Of a stretch of DNA of 64,000 nt, positions 47,880 through 56,745 are shown piece after piece (the first letter of the stretch is position 1; each line of letters starts with the position of its first letter). The stretch lies in assembly GCF_022919115.1 (NCBI RefSeq), contig NZ_CP095072.1:620001-684000 (forward strand), given 5' to 3'. A model generated the notes under the pieces. That model was not told the origin of the DNA and searched no databases. It saw only the letters and a list, made by a program, of their open reading frames with translations. Both the position numbers and the translations under genes were made by a program. Origin of the DNA: Gracilibacillus caseinilyticus. Lineage in GTDB: Bacteria > Bacillota > Bacilli > Bacillales > Amphibacillaceae.

Positions 47880-47997
47880 AATCAGCCTCCTTATAGTCCT
47901 TCTATTCCCACAATTGATTTTTTGAAAACTATCATTAGTATGCACGTCGATTTTTTTGTTACTATTAAAGAAAGATAATAGATAAAGGAGAATCGTG

Positions 47998-48867
47998 ATG
48001 ACAACAATCGGCTTTATTGGTACTGGTGTTATGGGGAAAAGCATGGCAACTCATTTACTCGAAGCAGATTTCGATCTTCACATATTTACGAGAACACAAG
48101 AAAAAGCACAATCCTTATTAGATCAAGGGGCTGTCTGGGAAGATACAGTCTCTTCGCTCGCACAAAAAGCAGACATTATCATAACTATGGTCAGCTATCC
48201 AAAAGATGTAGAATCTATCTACTTAAAAGCAAATGGGATCATTGCCAACGCGAAGCCTGGTACTTACTTAATCGACATGACAACCTCTGATCCATTACTG
48301 GCAGAACAAATCGACAAAAAAGCAAAAGAAAAAGGATTGCACAGCCTGGATGCTCCTGTGTCTGGAGGAGATGTCGGTGCAAAAAATGCAAAACTCACCA
48401 TAATGGTTGGCGGAGATAAAGCAGACTTTGAGGAAATACTACCCGTTTTCGAAAAAATGGGAGAAAACATTGTTTTACAAGGGCCAGCTGGTGCTGGTCA
48501 GCATACAAAAATGGCCAATCAGATTACGATCGCATCGAATATGATTGGCGTTTCTGAAGCAATCATGTATGCCAAAAAAGCAGGACTTGATCCAGTTCGC
48601 GTATTAAAAAGTATCTTAACAGGAGCAGCTGGCAGTTGGTCACTCACCAATTTAGCACCAAGAATGATTAAAGGCGACAGTGATCCGGGATTTTATATTA
48701 AACATTTCATTAAAGATATGACCATTGCTTTAAAGAACGCGCAGGAGATGGAATTAAAAACCCCAGGGCTTTCACTATCACTTGAGTTATACCAGGAACT
48801 AGCTGATAAAGGATTGGAAGACCGTGGAACACAAGCGCTTATCAAGTGGTTTGAAGGAGATATTTAA
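47998..48867 (+). CDS. Beta-hydroxyacid dehydrogenase (YkwC-like)
   Basis: 289 residues from ATG 47998; GTG 47995 immediately precedes it. NAD(P)-binding GFIGTGVMGKSMA at the start, substrate motif DAPVSGGDVGAKNAKL near 120, catalytic Lys in GQHTKMANQ near 170. Reduces or oxidises small 3-hydroxyacids (hydroxyisobutyrate, tartronate semialdehyde type). Divergent from the yteA-like gene. Confidence 0.92.
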   Translation: MTTIGFIGTGVMGKSMATHLLEADFDLHIFTRTQEKAQSLLDQGAVWEDTVSSLAQKADIIITMVSYPKDVESIYLKANGIIANAKPGTYLIDMTTSDPLLAEQIDKKAKEKGLHSLDAPVSGGDVGAKNAKLTIMVGGDKADFEEILPVFEKMGENIVLQGPAGAGQHTKMANQITIASNMIGVSEAIMYAKKAGLDPVRVLKSILTGAAGSWSLTNLAPRMIKGDSDPGFYIKHFIKDMTIALKNAQEMELKTPGLSLSLELYQELADKGLEDRGTQALIKWFEGDI

Positions 48868-48875
48868 ATATGAAA

Positions 48876-48900
48876 CACCTGCACATCTGCAGGTGTTTTA
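48876..48900. terminator. Bidirectional terminator between convergent genes
   Basis: AACACCTGCA-CATC-TGCAGGTGTTTTA stem-loop; T/A runs on both sides serve both genes. Confidence 0.85.
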
Positions 48901-49128
48901 TTCTATTTCAATATTATGCTTGTCCACCCCAAGTTTATGAATAATACCTTCCTTCAATTGCTCGATCGTGTGGTATTGATATTCAAAAAATAAGTCCTCG
49001 ATCTGAATCTGATTTCCTTCCTTATCAAAGCCCGTAATTTCATTTATTTGAAACACATGGTCATCATAAGCATTATCTCGGTTACGAAATTCGAATATGG
49101 ACAGCTTTACTTTTTCTATATCACTCAC
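48898..49128 (-). CDS. Conserved small protein of unknown function
   Basis: 76 residues, GTG start with GGGGGA upstream. Acidic, no membrane helix, no motif recognised (begins SDIEKVKLSIFEFRNRDN). Coding is supported by the ribosome binding site and terminator. Just outside the left repeat of the integrated element. Confidence 0.65.
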   Translation of the reverse strand: MSDIEKVKLSIFEFRNRDNAYDDHVFQINEITGFDKEGNQIQIEDLFFEYQYHTIEQLKEGIIHKLGVDKHNIEIE

Positions 49129-49239
49129 TTCTTATCCCCCCCTTGCTTTCCTGATATCAACAGTCTAAAGTCTTTATTAGTGTTACAATATATCCTTCTG
49201 TTATTCACGGTCTTCATATTATCAGTAAATATTTAAAGA

Positions 49240-49275
49240 ATGTTGTTTACACTATAAAAACATGGTAAGATATTG
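49240..49275 (+). promoter_or_regulatory. Promoter-like sequence left of the 57-bp repeat
   Basis: TTTACA and TAAGATA-like boxes. The 32 bp before the 57-bp repeat align without gaps to the 32 bp before the other copy (about 22 identities), which carries TAAAAT. Confidence 0.4.
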
Positions 49276-49332
49276 TCTTGCAAGATTATAAAGTACAAAA
49301 CCAACCTAAAAACATTTATATCTTGCAAATAT
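49276..49332. repeat. Left 57-bp direct repeat (attL candidate)
   Basis: Identical to 55648-55704; begins TCTTGCAAGATTATAAAG and ends TATATCTTGCAAATAT. Confidence 0.9.
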
Positions 49333-49468
49333 CCTTCGACGGAAAATAGCATACAATAGTATACATTTTTTAGAAATTGAGGAATATCATACTTTTAACA
49401 AACTTCTTTTTAAATAAAGGAACTATAGTAATAAACATTTCGTGATCTTTGTGTGATCAATGTGAGCA

Positions 49469-49498
49469 AAAAAACACCTAATAATAGGTGCTTTTTGT
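49469..49498. terminator. Terminator near the left end of the element
   Basis: AAAAAACACCT-AATAAT-AGGTGCTTTTT, suitable in both directions. Confidence 0.85.
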
Positions 49499-49516
49499 TA
49501 ATCATATGCTCCATTT

Positions 49517-49703
49517 CTAATCAAATTCAATCTCCTTTTTAAATAATTTTAACTGACTATTACTATTTAATTCCTCTACTTCATCTTCAAAACAAACCAA
49601 ATTCTGGTCATTTTTTCTGCCTAGTATGTATAGCTCTTTGTCCTACATCTTCACCATAGTATGTTTTAATCTTAACACGCTGTTTCTTATGACTAAAAAT
49701 CAT
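49517..49703 (-). pseudogene. Small gene with an A6 frameshift
   Basis: Starts ATG 49703 with GGGAGGAGAGG upstream (MIFSHKKQRVKIKTYYGED). It stops after 31 residues at 49608. Removing one A from A6 (near 49610) continues the frame to 49517 with an acidic tail (VCFEDEVEELNSN), giving 61 residues. Either a pseudogene, a slippage site or a sequencing error. A weak upstream open frame with a membrane helix (to 49835) is in phase but lacks a start site. Family unknown. Confidence 0.45.
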
Positions 49704-50070
49704 GTATCCTCTCCTCCCAATATCTTCATTGCTTTTTTCGACAATATTAGTGTATATCAAGCAACATATTACAACAAAGATAAGAATAAATACTAAAGCA
49801 ATAACTGTGCACCAGAAATTCCCGCTTTTATACAAGTAGGGTTCAGTTTTAAAATATCGATCAGAGCTAAATTCTTTTTATAGCGATATTTTATATTTTT
49901 CAATTAATTTAAAAGATAGTTCTTCGATAATAGAGTAAGATATCATACAAACTTAAAAACGTTAATGTTATTAATAATAGTTTATTTTAAATATAGATTC
50001 AGTAAAAATGGATCTAAAGCAAAAAAAATTTGAAAACTCCGCATATAAACAGGCAATTGTTTTATGTATA

Positions 50071-50079
50071 CATAGCATA
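50071..50079 (+). promoter_or_regulatory. Sigma-K-like -10 box
   Basis: CATAGCATA fits the CATANNNTA pattern of mother-cell sigma-K promoters, 36 bp upstream of the collagen-like gene start. A matching -35 (AC) at the usual spacing is not evident. Confidence 0.35.
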
Positions 50080-50114
50080 ATTATTGTATTAAAAATGGAA
50101 AGGAGTTCGATATT

Positions 50115-51236
50115 ATGTCCCAGTCAAATATTCCAAATATTACACCAGATATAACCCTTACTCGTGATGATGCAATAAATTTATTGTTATCCTCAATTGC
50201 TATGGAAGAATTAGGTCTTAGTCATATTCTCAATGCAGAAGGAGAAAAGTTACAGTATGTACTAGGAACTTTACCAGGACTCACAACAGCGGCGAGCATC
50301 AGTGATTTGTTAGCAATGAATGAAAGTGTGCGCAATACCATCGGAGCACTTACTAAAAAAGAATACTTATTAGAGAATAAGTTGGAAACAATTATATCTA
50401 CTCCTATCTATGTTGGAACAACCGGGCCTACAGGAGCTACGGGACCAGCAGGACCAACCGGACCAGCGGGGGCTACAGGAGCTACGGGGCCAGCAGGACC
50501 AATCGGGCCAACGGGGGCTACAGGAGCTACGGGACCAGCAGGACCAATCGGGCCAACGGGGGCTACAGGAGCTACGGGACCAGCAGGACCAACCGGACCA
50601 GCGGGGGCTACAGGAGCTACGGGACCAGCAGGACCAACCGGACCAGCGGGGGCTACAGGAGCTACGGGGCCAGCAGGACCAATCGGACCAGCGGGGGCTA
50701 CAGGAGCTACGGGACCAGCAGGACCAATCGGGCCAACGGGGGCTACAGGAGCTACGGGACCAGCAGGACCAATCGGGCCAATCGGGCCAACAGGGGCTAC
50801 AGGAGCTACGGGACCAGCAGGTGGATTATCCCAATACGCATATACTTACAATCTCGGTGCGCAGGTTGTGCCTATAGAGGCTGATGTCATTTTTGATTCA
50901 AATGGAATATTTACATCTGGAATTACGCATGCACCTGGAACCTCACAAATTTTAGTTACCACTCCAGGAGACTACGAGATTACTTTCTCCGTATCAGGTG
51001 TAGAACCAAACCAATTCTCACTATTTTTAAATGGGGCACCTGTTGCAGGAACCGTCTATGGTTCAGGAGCCGGAACTCAGCAAAACAACGGCCAGGCTAT
51101 AATCGCCATATCAGCTGGAGATGTAGTGACTCTTCGAAATCATAGCTCTTCAGCAGCAGTTACCCTTCAGACTTTAGCTGGAGGCACACAAACAAACGTA
51201 AACGCTTCTATTGTCATGAAAAAATTGAATGGATAA
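50115..51236 (+). CDS. Collagen-like spore-surface (BclA-type) protein
   Basis: 373 residues. N-terminal domain (1-100) with [20 protein letters not shown], a motif common in spore-associated Bacillales proteins. Then about 45 uninterrupted Gly-X-Y triplets (about 102-237, mostly [12 protein letters not shown]), and a C-terminal jelly-roll domain (about 240-373) like the BclA C-terminal trimerisation domain. The DNA of the collagen part is a 45-bp tandem repeat, so length should vary between strains. AAAGGAAAGGAG upstream. Probably forms exosporium or coat filaments. The only large intact gene of the element. Confidence 0.88.
   Translation: MSQSNIPNITPDITLTRDDAINLLLSSIAMEELGLSHILNAEGEKLQYVLGTLPGLTTAASISDLLAMNESVRNTIGALTKKEYLLENKLETIISTPIYVGTTGPTGATGPAGPTGPAGATGATGPAGPIGPTGATGATGPAGPIGPTGATGATGPAGPTGPAGATGATGPAGPTGPAGATGATGPAGPIGPAGATGATGPAGPIGPTGATGATGPAGPIGPIGPTGATGATGPAGGLSQYAYTYNLGAQVVPIEADVIFDSNGIFTSGITHAPGTSQILVTTPGDYEITFSVSGVEPNQFSLFLNGAPVAGTVYGSGAGTQQNNGQAIIAISAGDVVTLRNHSSSAAVTLQTLAGGTQTNVNASIVMKKLNG
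50447..50820 (+). repeat. 45-bp coding tandem repeat (Gly-X-Y array)
   Basis: Roughly eight units such as GGACCAGCAGGACCAAYCGG followed by GGGGGCTACAGGAGCTACG; units differ by a few bases (Thr/Ile/Ala alternatives at position 2 or 3). Confidence 0.9.
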
Positions 51237-51334
51237 GGAAGCCTCATAAAATTTTTAGAAAAAGATAAAATAAGACATCATTTAATATAAAGAGATGCAA
51301 AGGGCTGACCCCGCAACAGCACTACTAGTTCTAT

Positions 51335-51610
51335 ATGAGCAACAGGACCAATGGACCACTTATCACAGCAAATAATGCAAAAGCAGTTATAGAATTAACC
51401 ACAACAATATATGCTGGAGGTTCTGTTGCAATTTGGTCAAATGTAATAAATCCTAATCAGAGCTATTATGCCAATTATGATTCTGCAACAAACAGGGGTG
51501 TTTTTGAAACTTGAATTATAAAATTGGAGAGGTCAAGTGAAGCCGCAAATTTTAGTGGGTCCATGATCATCAGAAGTATAACATTAAGTTGGACTTATGA
51601 TAGTTCATAA
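51335..51610 (+). pseudogene. Broken surface-type protein gene
   Basis: One frame reads MSNRTNGPLITANNAKAVIELTT ... NRGVFET, meets TGA at 51512, then continues in the same frame as IIKLERSSEAANFSGSMIIRS to TAA at 51608. A single in-frame stop therefore interrupts a 91-codon gene. The beta-rich pattern suggests a secreted or spore-surface protein. Family not recognised. Confidence 0.5.
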
Positions 51611-51847
51611 AAAGCAGTGGTGGTTGTAAATTAAAACAGATATCTCTGAGTATTGTATTATACATTCGGTACGTTCTTGTGGATTAGTTGCATCAATAGG
51701 GACATATATTGCTCCAATATTTACAATCGCTAACTGGCTACAATTAAATCTTTCGAACGATTAAGTGATATACCTACCCTATCTTATTTTTTTATGCCGT
51801 TCATAATTAAGTAATTAGAAAGTAGATTGCTAGATTTCTTAAAAATG

Positions 51848-52011
51848 CCCTTACCAATGTAAAATTATGATTGGTAAGGACTCAACACGTAGCAAGGAGG
51901 ACAACTCCCTGCTACACTATTATAACATAACTCTCTAAAGGAAAAATACACCAATAAACTGTGATGGGATCGAAAGGTATGATCGAAGTTTCATTCTTAC
52001 ATATTGGTGTT
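51848..52011. other. Cluster of three stem-loops between genes
   Basis: CCTTACCAAT/ATTGGTAAGG (51848-51881), GTAGCAAGG/CCTGCTAC (51890-51917) and a longer ACACCAATA/TATTGGTGT pair (51949-52011). Could be terminators, a small RNA or a remnant element; no gene seen in 51611-52059. Confidence 0.45.
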
Positions 52012-52059
52012 TCGGTTTAATAATAAAATAATTTAATATAAGACCGTAGATATTTTGTA

Positions 52060-52221
52060 TCAATTATTACTTTTCCGTAATTCGTCTAGCTGATTTAATA
52101 GATTATCTAACTCTTGTGAAATTTTAACTAATTCGTTGTACGAAATTGAGTTTATATATAATTCATACATTTTTAATCTGACTTCTTCTATTTTTTCCTC
52201 TAAACAATCTACAGAAGGCAA
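52060..52221 (-). CDS. Spo0E-like aspartyl-phosphate phosphatase
   Basis: About 53 residues with TTG start 52221 behind GAGAGGAG; an ATG further upstream gives 72 residues but no site. Two-helix protein with the family signature SQELDNLLNQLDEL (SxxxD) near residue 40. Such proteins dephosphorylate Spo0A-P and delay sporulation. Carriage inside a mobile element may let the element influence host sporulation; that is inference. Confidence 0.8.
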   Translation of the reverse strand: MPSVDCLEEKIEEVRLKMYELYINSISYNELVKISQELDNLLNQLDELRKSNN

Positions 52222-52564
52222 ATACAAACTCCTCTCATTTAAATATTTTCCTTGGAAGGAATTGAAAAATATGAACAAAGCTCTAGTTGTATGATTGTTT
52301 TTATTGTGCTCCTGTTTGTTTTAAGAGCATAACTTTCTATATAATAACTAAATAAAACTAAAATGTCGAACATTGGAAAAAAATGACGTTTTATACTTAT
52401 GCGGATTTCATCTAAATCCCTGTTGACTAATAAAATAGAGATATGAATAAATGAGGATAGATTAAATGAGAATCCTTTTCAATCCTGTTTTTTTACATAT
52501 ATATATCATCTATATACTAGAGAAACTATAAACAAATAATTTATCAAGATTATCGGAGGATTAT

Positions 52565-53065
52565 ATGGCACTGGATCTGACAACGCTTGAGCTTGTGGTT
52601 GGAATCTTTAATTTTATGGGACTTCTATTAATGATTGTTCTGTTGAGAGTTAATCCTATGATAGAAGATCCTGCTTTCTGGACGTGGTCAGTTAGTTAGT
52701 TTGCGAGCTTTATTAGTATATATCTCTTCGATGGAAGTTTTATAATTTTCTTTAACAATTGTGGTACATTGTTCGGCGCAATTCTATTAACGGAAGAAAT
52801 TCTTAGATTTTGTTATTTTGGCAATGCTAGAAAAAGACGAAAATTCATAATAGCGTTACTTCTATTATCTGTTATCATGCCATATAAAAATCAGCCAAAC
52901 CCCACCGCAAGATATCTTTACCGTGATTTTATTATTGTATTAGTTGCTGTTATTTCAATAGTGGCTATGCTTTATAAAACAACAAGAGTTCCATTTTGGG
53001 TTCATTTATACATTGTTGTTTCTCTCATTTTGATCCTCCAGTTTTTTCTTATAGGTGGTATTTAG
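52565..53065 (+). pseudogene. Broken membrane sensor domain
   Basis: CGGAGGATT precedes ATG 52565. The frame has six or so hydrophobic segments (LELVVGIFNFMGLLLMIVLL onwards), an in-frame TAG at 52697 and ends at 53065. It resembles the membrane part of a signalling protein without its output domain. Confidence 0.55.
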
Positions 53066-53430
53066 CAGTCAAATCAAGCATCATCTAATTGGACCGACAC
53101 AGCATTTACTCCAAGCTTTTTTAGTTCTATTTACTGTTCCAATTTACATTGGATGGCCTTTAAGATTAGGACTTGCTTTATCATATCAAATGAGGCAGAA
53201 ATTGAAATCCGCAATGGAAGCAAAATGGTTACAAGCACAGATACAACCTCATTTTATTTTTTAATACTTTACATTCCATCAATGCACTAAGCATTGTAGA
53301 CGTTGAAAAAATGCGTCGATTAGTAGATGAATTTAGTGAATTTCTAAGGAGTAAATTTGACTCTGGTTCCTTTAATAAATGGTCGCCTTTTGAGTCCTTA
53401 GAAGCATGTTACATTTTTTGGTTTAGCAGA
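53066..53430 (+). pseudogene. LytS/YesM-type histidine kinase fragment
   Basis: Membrane segment, then MRQKLKSAMEAKWLQAQIQPHFIF, a one-base frameshift near 53265, then NTLHSINALSIVDVEKMRRLVDEFSEFL: the His_kinase (PF06580) core around the phosphorylated His. The rest, including the ATPase domain, is missing and the sequence runs into the 39-residue minus-strand gene. Confidence 0.7.
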
Positions 53431-53517
53431 ATCATGGGCATAGCTCATAGCACTACTTAAATGTGTTAACGCTCTTTCACATTCAGTAATACATTCTTGT
53501 AGTTGATTTTGGTCCAC
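53398..53517 (-). CDS. 39-residue Cys-containing small protein
   Basis: GTG 53517 behind AAAGGAGG; sequence begins MDQNQLQECITECERAL and ends VTCF (three Cys). Divergent from the CotY/ExsY relic. The strong ribosome binding site supports it. Probably a small spore-coat associated or regulatory protein; not recognised. Confidence 0.55.
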   Translation of the reverse strand: MDQNQLQECITECERALTHLSSAMSYAHDSAKPKNVTCF

Positions 53518-53675
53518 GTAATTCGCCTCCTTTTAGTAAAATCATTAATATTATGCGTTTGTTATAAGAATTTATCTGCCCAAATTTGTGAAAAGAAGGC
53601 GTATGTCTATCCATATAGACACTTTCTTCATAGATTGTTAGGGCTAACGAAAACTTTTGACGAGGAGTGTAATCA

Positions 53676-54168
53676 ATGGGCAAAAAAGTCAGAAATATTG
53701 AAGATAGTAATGAAGCTGTCTTAGAAAATAGAAGTGCATGCGTCTGTGATGTTGTACGTGCAATTGATGAAGCACAAGATAACATTACAGAGATTGAATG
53801 TGATACTAGTTGTGCTCGATCAATTCAGGATTTGGTGTCTCCTGTGCGTGGAAATGGCTTAGACACAGTACCTTTCATCTTATATAATAAAAAAGGAAAA
53901 CCCTTTAAAGGATTCGGATCTGAAGTAAGCAGAGGTCAGTTCGAATGCTATAGCAGTTTTATTTTTCGAGTAAATACATAGCTGATGATGAATGCTGTGC
54001 AAATTTAGAGCTGTTAATATTTGACAACGATGACAGAGCTTGTGGTGATCCATGTGAACAGTTGGACAACGAACTAATGGGAGATTTAGTACGTTCCGGC
54101 ATCTGTATTACTGTGGATTTAAATTGCTTCTGTGCTATAACTTGCTTACCAGCTGTTTCTTTATTTTA
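53676..54168 (+). pseudogene. CotY/ExsY-like spore coat/exosporium protein, frameshifted
   Basis: ATG 53676 after GAGGAG. Reads NRSACVCDVVRAIDEAQDN ... TVPFILYNKKGKPFKGFGSE ... SFIFRV, then a one-base shift near 53970. It continues ADDECCANLELLIFDND ... SGICITVDLNCFCAITCLP to 54168. The Cys-rich pattern and PFILY/SCFCAI motifs are those of CotY/CotZ/ExsY. These proteins self-assemble the outer spore layer. Confidence 0.8.
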
Positions 54169-54192
54169 ATAATCTGTTCTAACCCATTTTAG

Positions 54193-54222
54193 AAGTTTAC
54201 GCCCAGGTTTTCCACACCTGGG
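54193..54222 (+). terminator. Hairpin after the CotY-like relic
   Basis: GCCCAGGT-TTTCCAC-ACCTGGGC; only a weak T-rich tail. Confidence 0.7.
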
Positions 54223-54254
54223 CAATAATTTATTGTTAATATAGTATAAAAAAG

Positions 54255-55085
54255 CGTATCACTTAATCAAATAGCTGTCCGAATGTTACAGGACATGGTA
54301 CACCAACCGCTTTTATACCTGCAGCATGTTGGAATGCTTTAACAACTTCTCCTGTTAACTCTCCGAATACAGCCCAGCATTAAATTGTTTATTCAATTCA
54401 ATTTGATATGCCTTGATTAGTGCTTTTAGTGTTCCAGGGCCGAATTTATTATCAACATCTATGCTAAAGCCATATCGATCATTCATCATCTTCTGTATGA
54501 GAGCTATGGTCCCTGCCAAATTATCGTCTGCCTCTGTATTGTTACTAGAGTTATTTTCTTTACCTAAATTAATTTAATTACTTGGCCTGATTTCCTTTTT
54601 TTTGGGATCTACACCATGTTTTCTATTTTGCAGTTCATCTACATTTATACCGTCCATATTATTAGCAATGCCCCAAAATGTATCTCCTTCTTGAATTGTA
54701 TAAGTACCTGGAGTACTTATAGGCTTTGTTTCATCCAAGAATTTTAATGCTTCTCGATAATTATAAACACAACACGCTTTCCAACTGTAACTGGCATTTG
54801 ATGATGCAATTTATCATATTTACCGATATTATCTTTGACCAGCGCTTCCTGCAGTTCATCGATACTTGCTTTAGTTGCAATGGTTAGATCTTCTTTTCGG
54901 TAATCTCCTGTCACGCAAATTCCAAGACTAAAGTTATTAGAATTCCGACATGGTATTCTTGCTTGTAACATTGCAATACACAATTCTGGCACGTGGTCTA
55001 TTAGCTGTCCCAATGATGTTTTTTGCTTCAATAACAAAAGCATAGCCACAACCTGGCCAACCTAAACTGATAGCAAAAACACCTT
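54255..55085 (-). pseudogene. Phage endolysin (amidase + LysM + PG-binding) relic
   Basis: Minus-strand pieces in several frames: a GWPGCGYAFVI start, NNFSLGICVTGDYRKED, YDKLHHQMP (Amidase_2 zinc His region), then PGTYTIQEGDTFWGIANNMDGI (LysM) and RYGFSIDVDNKFGPGTLKAL (peptidoglycan-binding). At least three frameshifts or stops. A hallmark of prophage origin for the element. Confidence 0.75.
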
Positions 55086-55088
55086 CAA

Positions 55089-55572
55089 TTACAAAAACAT
55101 ATTATAGCGAGACAAAAAGAATTGATGTTTTTACATTGGTACTTCCAAAAACGAGGGGATCTATCCTCATTTATATAGATGACTTTGTAACTGAGACACT
55201 TCGTGAGCACAAATCATGGCAAAATGAATTTATTATGAAAAATAGGAAATTCTATAGTGATTACGATTTTGCGTTTATTAATACGAATAAGTATCCAGGC
55301 TATCCAATGCATCCACATTATATTTATGATCACATGAAAAAGATATTAAAAAAGATGGAACACTCTAATAAATTGGCTCCTCACTCTTTAAGACATACAC
55401 ATGCTTCGCTTTGTATTGAAGCTGGTATTGCATTAAGAGATATAGCTGAAAGATTGGGGCATAATGATCATTAAACAAAATTTATACTCATACAACGAAA
55501 GGACAAAAGAAAAAAACATCCGCACAATTCAGTGCATTTATGCAAAACATTCGCAGGCAAATTAGTTTATAA
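55089..55572 (+). pseudogene. Tyrosine recombinase (integrase) C-terminal fragment
   Basis: Frame ITKTYYSETKRIDVFTLVLPKTRGSI ... LAPHSLRHTHASL contains the catalytic HxxR. RLGHND follows, then a frameshift near 55471, after which IYTHTTKG (catalytic Tyr) continues to a stop at 55570. The N-terminal half is missing; the break coincides with the endolysin relic. It lies 76 bp from the right 57-bp repeat, as expected for an integrase next to its att site. Confidence 0.85.
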
Positions 55573-55647
55573 ACAAATGTGAGCATTAACGAAATTTATT
55601 AAATTACTCTGTTATTGTTAATACTGTGAAAACGTGATAAAATAAGT

Positions 55648-55704
55648 TCTTGCAAGATTATAAAGTACAAAACCAACCTAAAAACATTTATATCTTGCAA
55701 ATAT
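55648..55704. repeat. Right 57-bp direct repeat (attR candidate), leader of trhO
   Basis: Identical to 49276-49332. Preceded by TAAAAT at -10 distance; arms TTGCAAGATTATAA and TTATATCTTGCAA can pair, so the trhO mRNA may begin with this stem-loop. Confidence 0.9.
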
Positions 55705-55726
55705 GAATTGATAGGTGGTAAAAAAA

Positions 55727-56701
55727 ATGGAGAATAATGAAAAGTATCAAGTATTACTGTATTATCAATATGTAGACATCGAAGATCCTGAAGGCTATGC
55801 GCAAGAACACTTGACGTTCTGTAGAGACATAGGATTAAAAGGTCGTATCCTTGTAGCACACGAAGGCATCAATGGTACGGTTTCGGGAACTGTGGAACAA
55901 ACGAATAAGTACATGGAAGCGATGCATGCGGATGCTCGTTTTGCTGATATGCCATTTAAGGTAGATGAAGCAGATGGTCATGCATTTAAGAAGATGCACG
56001 TTCGTCCAAGGCCTGAATTAGTTACTTTGCGTCTAGAGGATGATATTGACCCTCGTAAAACGACAGGACAATATTTAAATCCACAGGAATTTTATGAAGC
56101 AATGCAAGACGAAGACACTATTATCTTGGATGCTCGTAATGATTATGAATATGATCTTGGTCATTTCCGCGGAGCAATTCGACCAGATATTGAAACATTC
56201 CGTGAACTTCCGCAATGGGTGGAAGAAAATAAAGATAAATTAGAAGGAAAGAAAGTATTAACGTATTGCACAGGTGGTATTCGCTGTGAGAAGTTCTCTG
56301 GCTGGTTGGTCGAACAAGGTTTCGAAGATGTAGGACAACTTCACGGTGGTATCGCAACATACGGTAAAGATCCAGAAGTACAAGGTGATCTATGGGATGG
56401 ACAATTATACGTATTTGATGAGCGTATTTCTGTTCCTGTTAACCATAAAGAACATGTTGTGGTTGGAAAAGACTACTTTGACGGTACGCCTTGTGAACGT
56501 TATGTGAATTGTGCAAACCCTGAATGTAACAGGCAAATTCTCGCTTCTGAAGAGAATGAGCATAAATATATGCGCGGCTGTACACACGAATGTCGTGTCC
56601 ACCCTCGCAGTCTTTATATTGCCGAGAACAATCTTTCTGATGAAGAGATCCAGGCTCGATTGGCTCGCATCGAAAAAGAAGACGGCGTAACACAATTATA
56701 A
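55727..56701 (+). CDS. trhO: tRNA uridine(34) hydroxylase TrhO (rhodanese family)
   Basis: 324 residues from ATG 55727 (AGGTGG upstream). N-terminal YceA domain (about 1-115), rhodanese domain (about 118-220) with active-site Cys in [13 protein letters not shown], and a C-terminal Cys-rich part ([10 protein letters not shown] ... CTHECR). It makes 5-hydroxyuridine at the tRNA wobble position. The adjacent att-like repeat implies the element inserted in its 5' leader. Confidence 0.93.
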   Translation: MENNEKYQVLLYYQYVDIEDPEGYAQEHLTFCRDIGLKGRILVAHEGINGTVSGTVEQTNKYMEAMHADARFADMPFKVDEADGHAFKKMHVRPRPELVTLRLEDDIDPRKTTGQYLNPQEFYEAMQDEDTIILDARNDYEYDLGHFRGAIRPDIETFRELPQWVEENKDKLEGKKVLTYCTGGIRCEKFSGWLVEQGFEDVGQLHGGIATYGKDPEVQGDLWDGQLYVFDERISVPVNHKEHVVVGKDYFDGTPCERYVNCANPECNRQILASEENEHKYMRGCTHECRVHPRSLYIAENNLSDEEIQARLARIEKEDGVTQL

Positions 56702-56702
56702 G

Positions 56703-56737
56703 CAATGCACGAGGATAAGCCTCGTGCATTTTTATTT
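56703..56737 (+). terminator. Terminator of trhO
   Basis: AATGCACGAGG-ATAA-GCCTCGTGCATTTTTATTTT; also serves the convergent P450 gene. Confidence 0.92.
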
Positions 56738-56745
56738 TGGAAATT

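Larger units (their letters stand above)
49276..55704. mobile_element. Decayed integrative element bounded by a 57-bp direct repeat
   Basis: A perfect 57-bp direct repeat (49276-49332 and 55648-55704) encloses 6.3 kb of AT-rich DNA with a tyrosine-recombinase C-terminus next to the right end, an endolysin relic, several pseudogenes and a few intact small genes. The repeat contains TTGCAAGAT ... ATATCTTGCAA, able to fold into a stem-loop, and the right copy forms the leader of trhO. Reads as attL and attR of a prophage or ICE relic. Confidence 0.75.

Noticed and set aside
50410..50877. 155-residue open frame rich in [10 protein letters not shown] repeats
   Set aside because: It is the shifted reading of the Gly-X-Y tandem repeat of the collagen-like gene; repeats keep all frames open, and there is no start site.
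51301..51334. Riboswitch-like GGGCTGACCCCGC segment after the collagen-like gene
   Set aside because: Too short, no recognisable aptamer and no expression platform; probably part of the decayed gene region.
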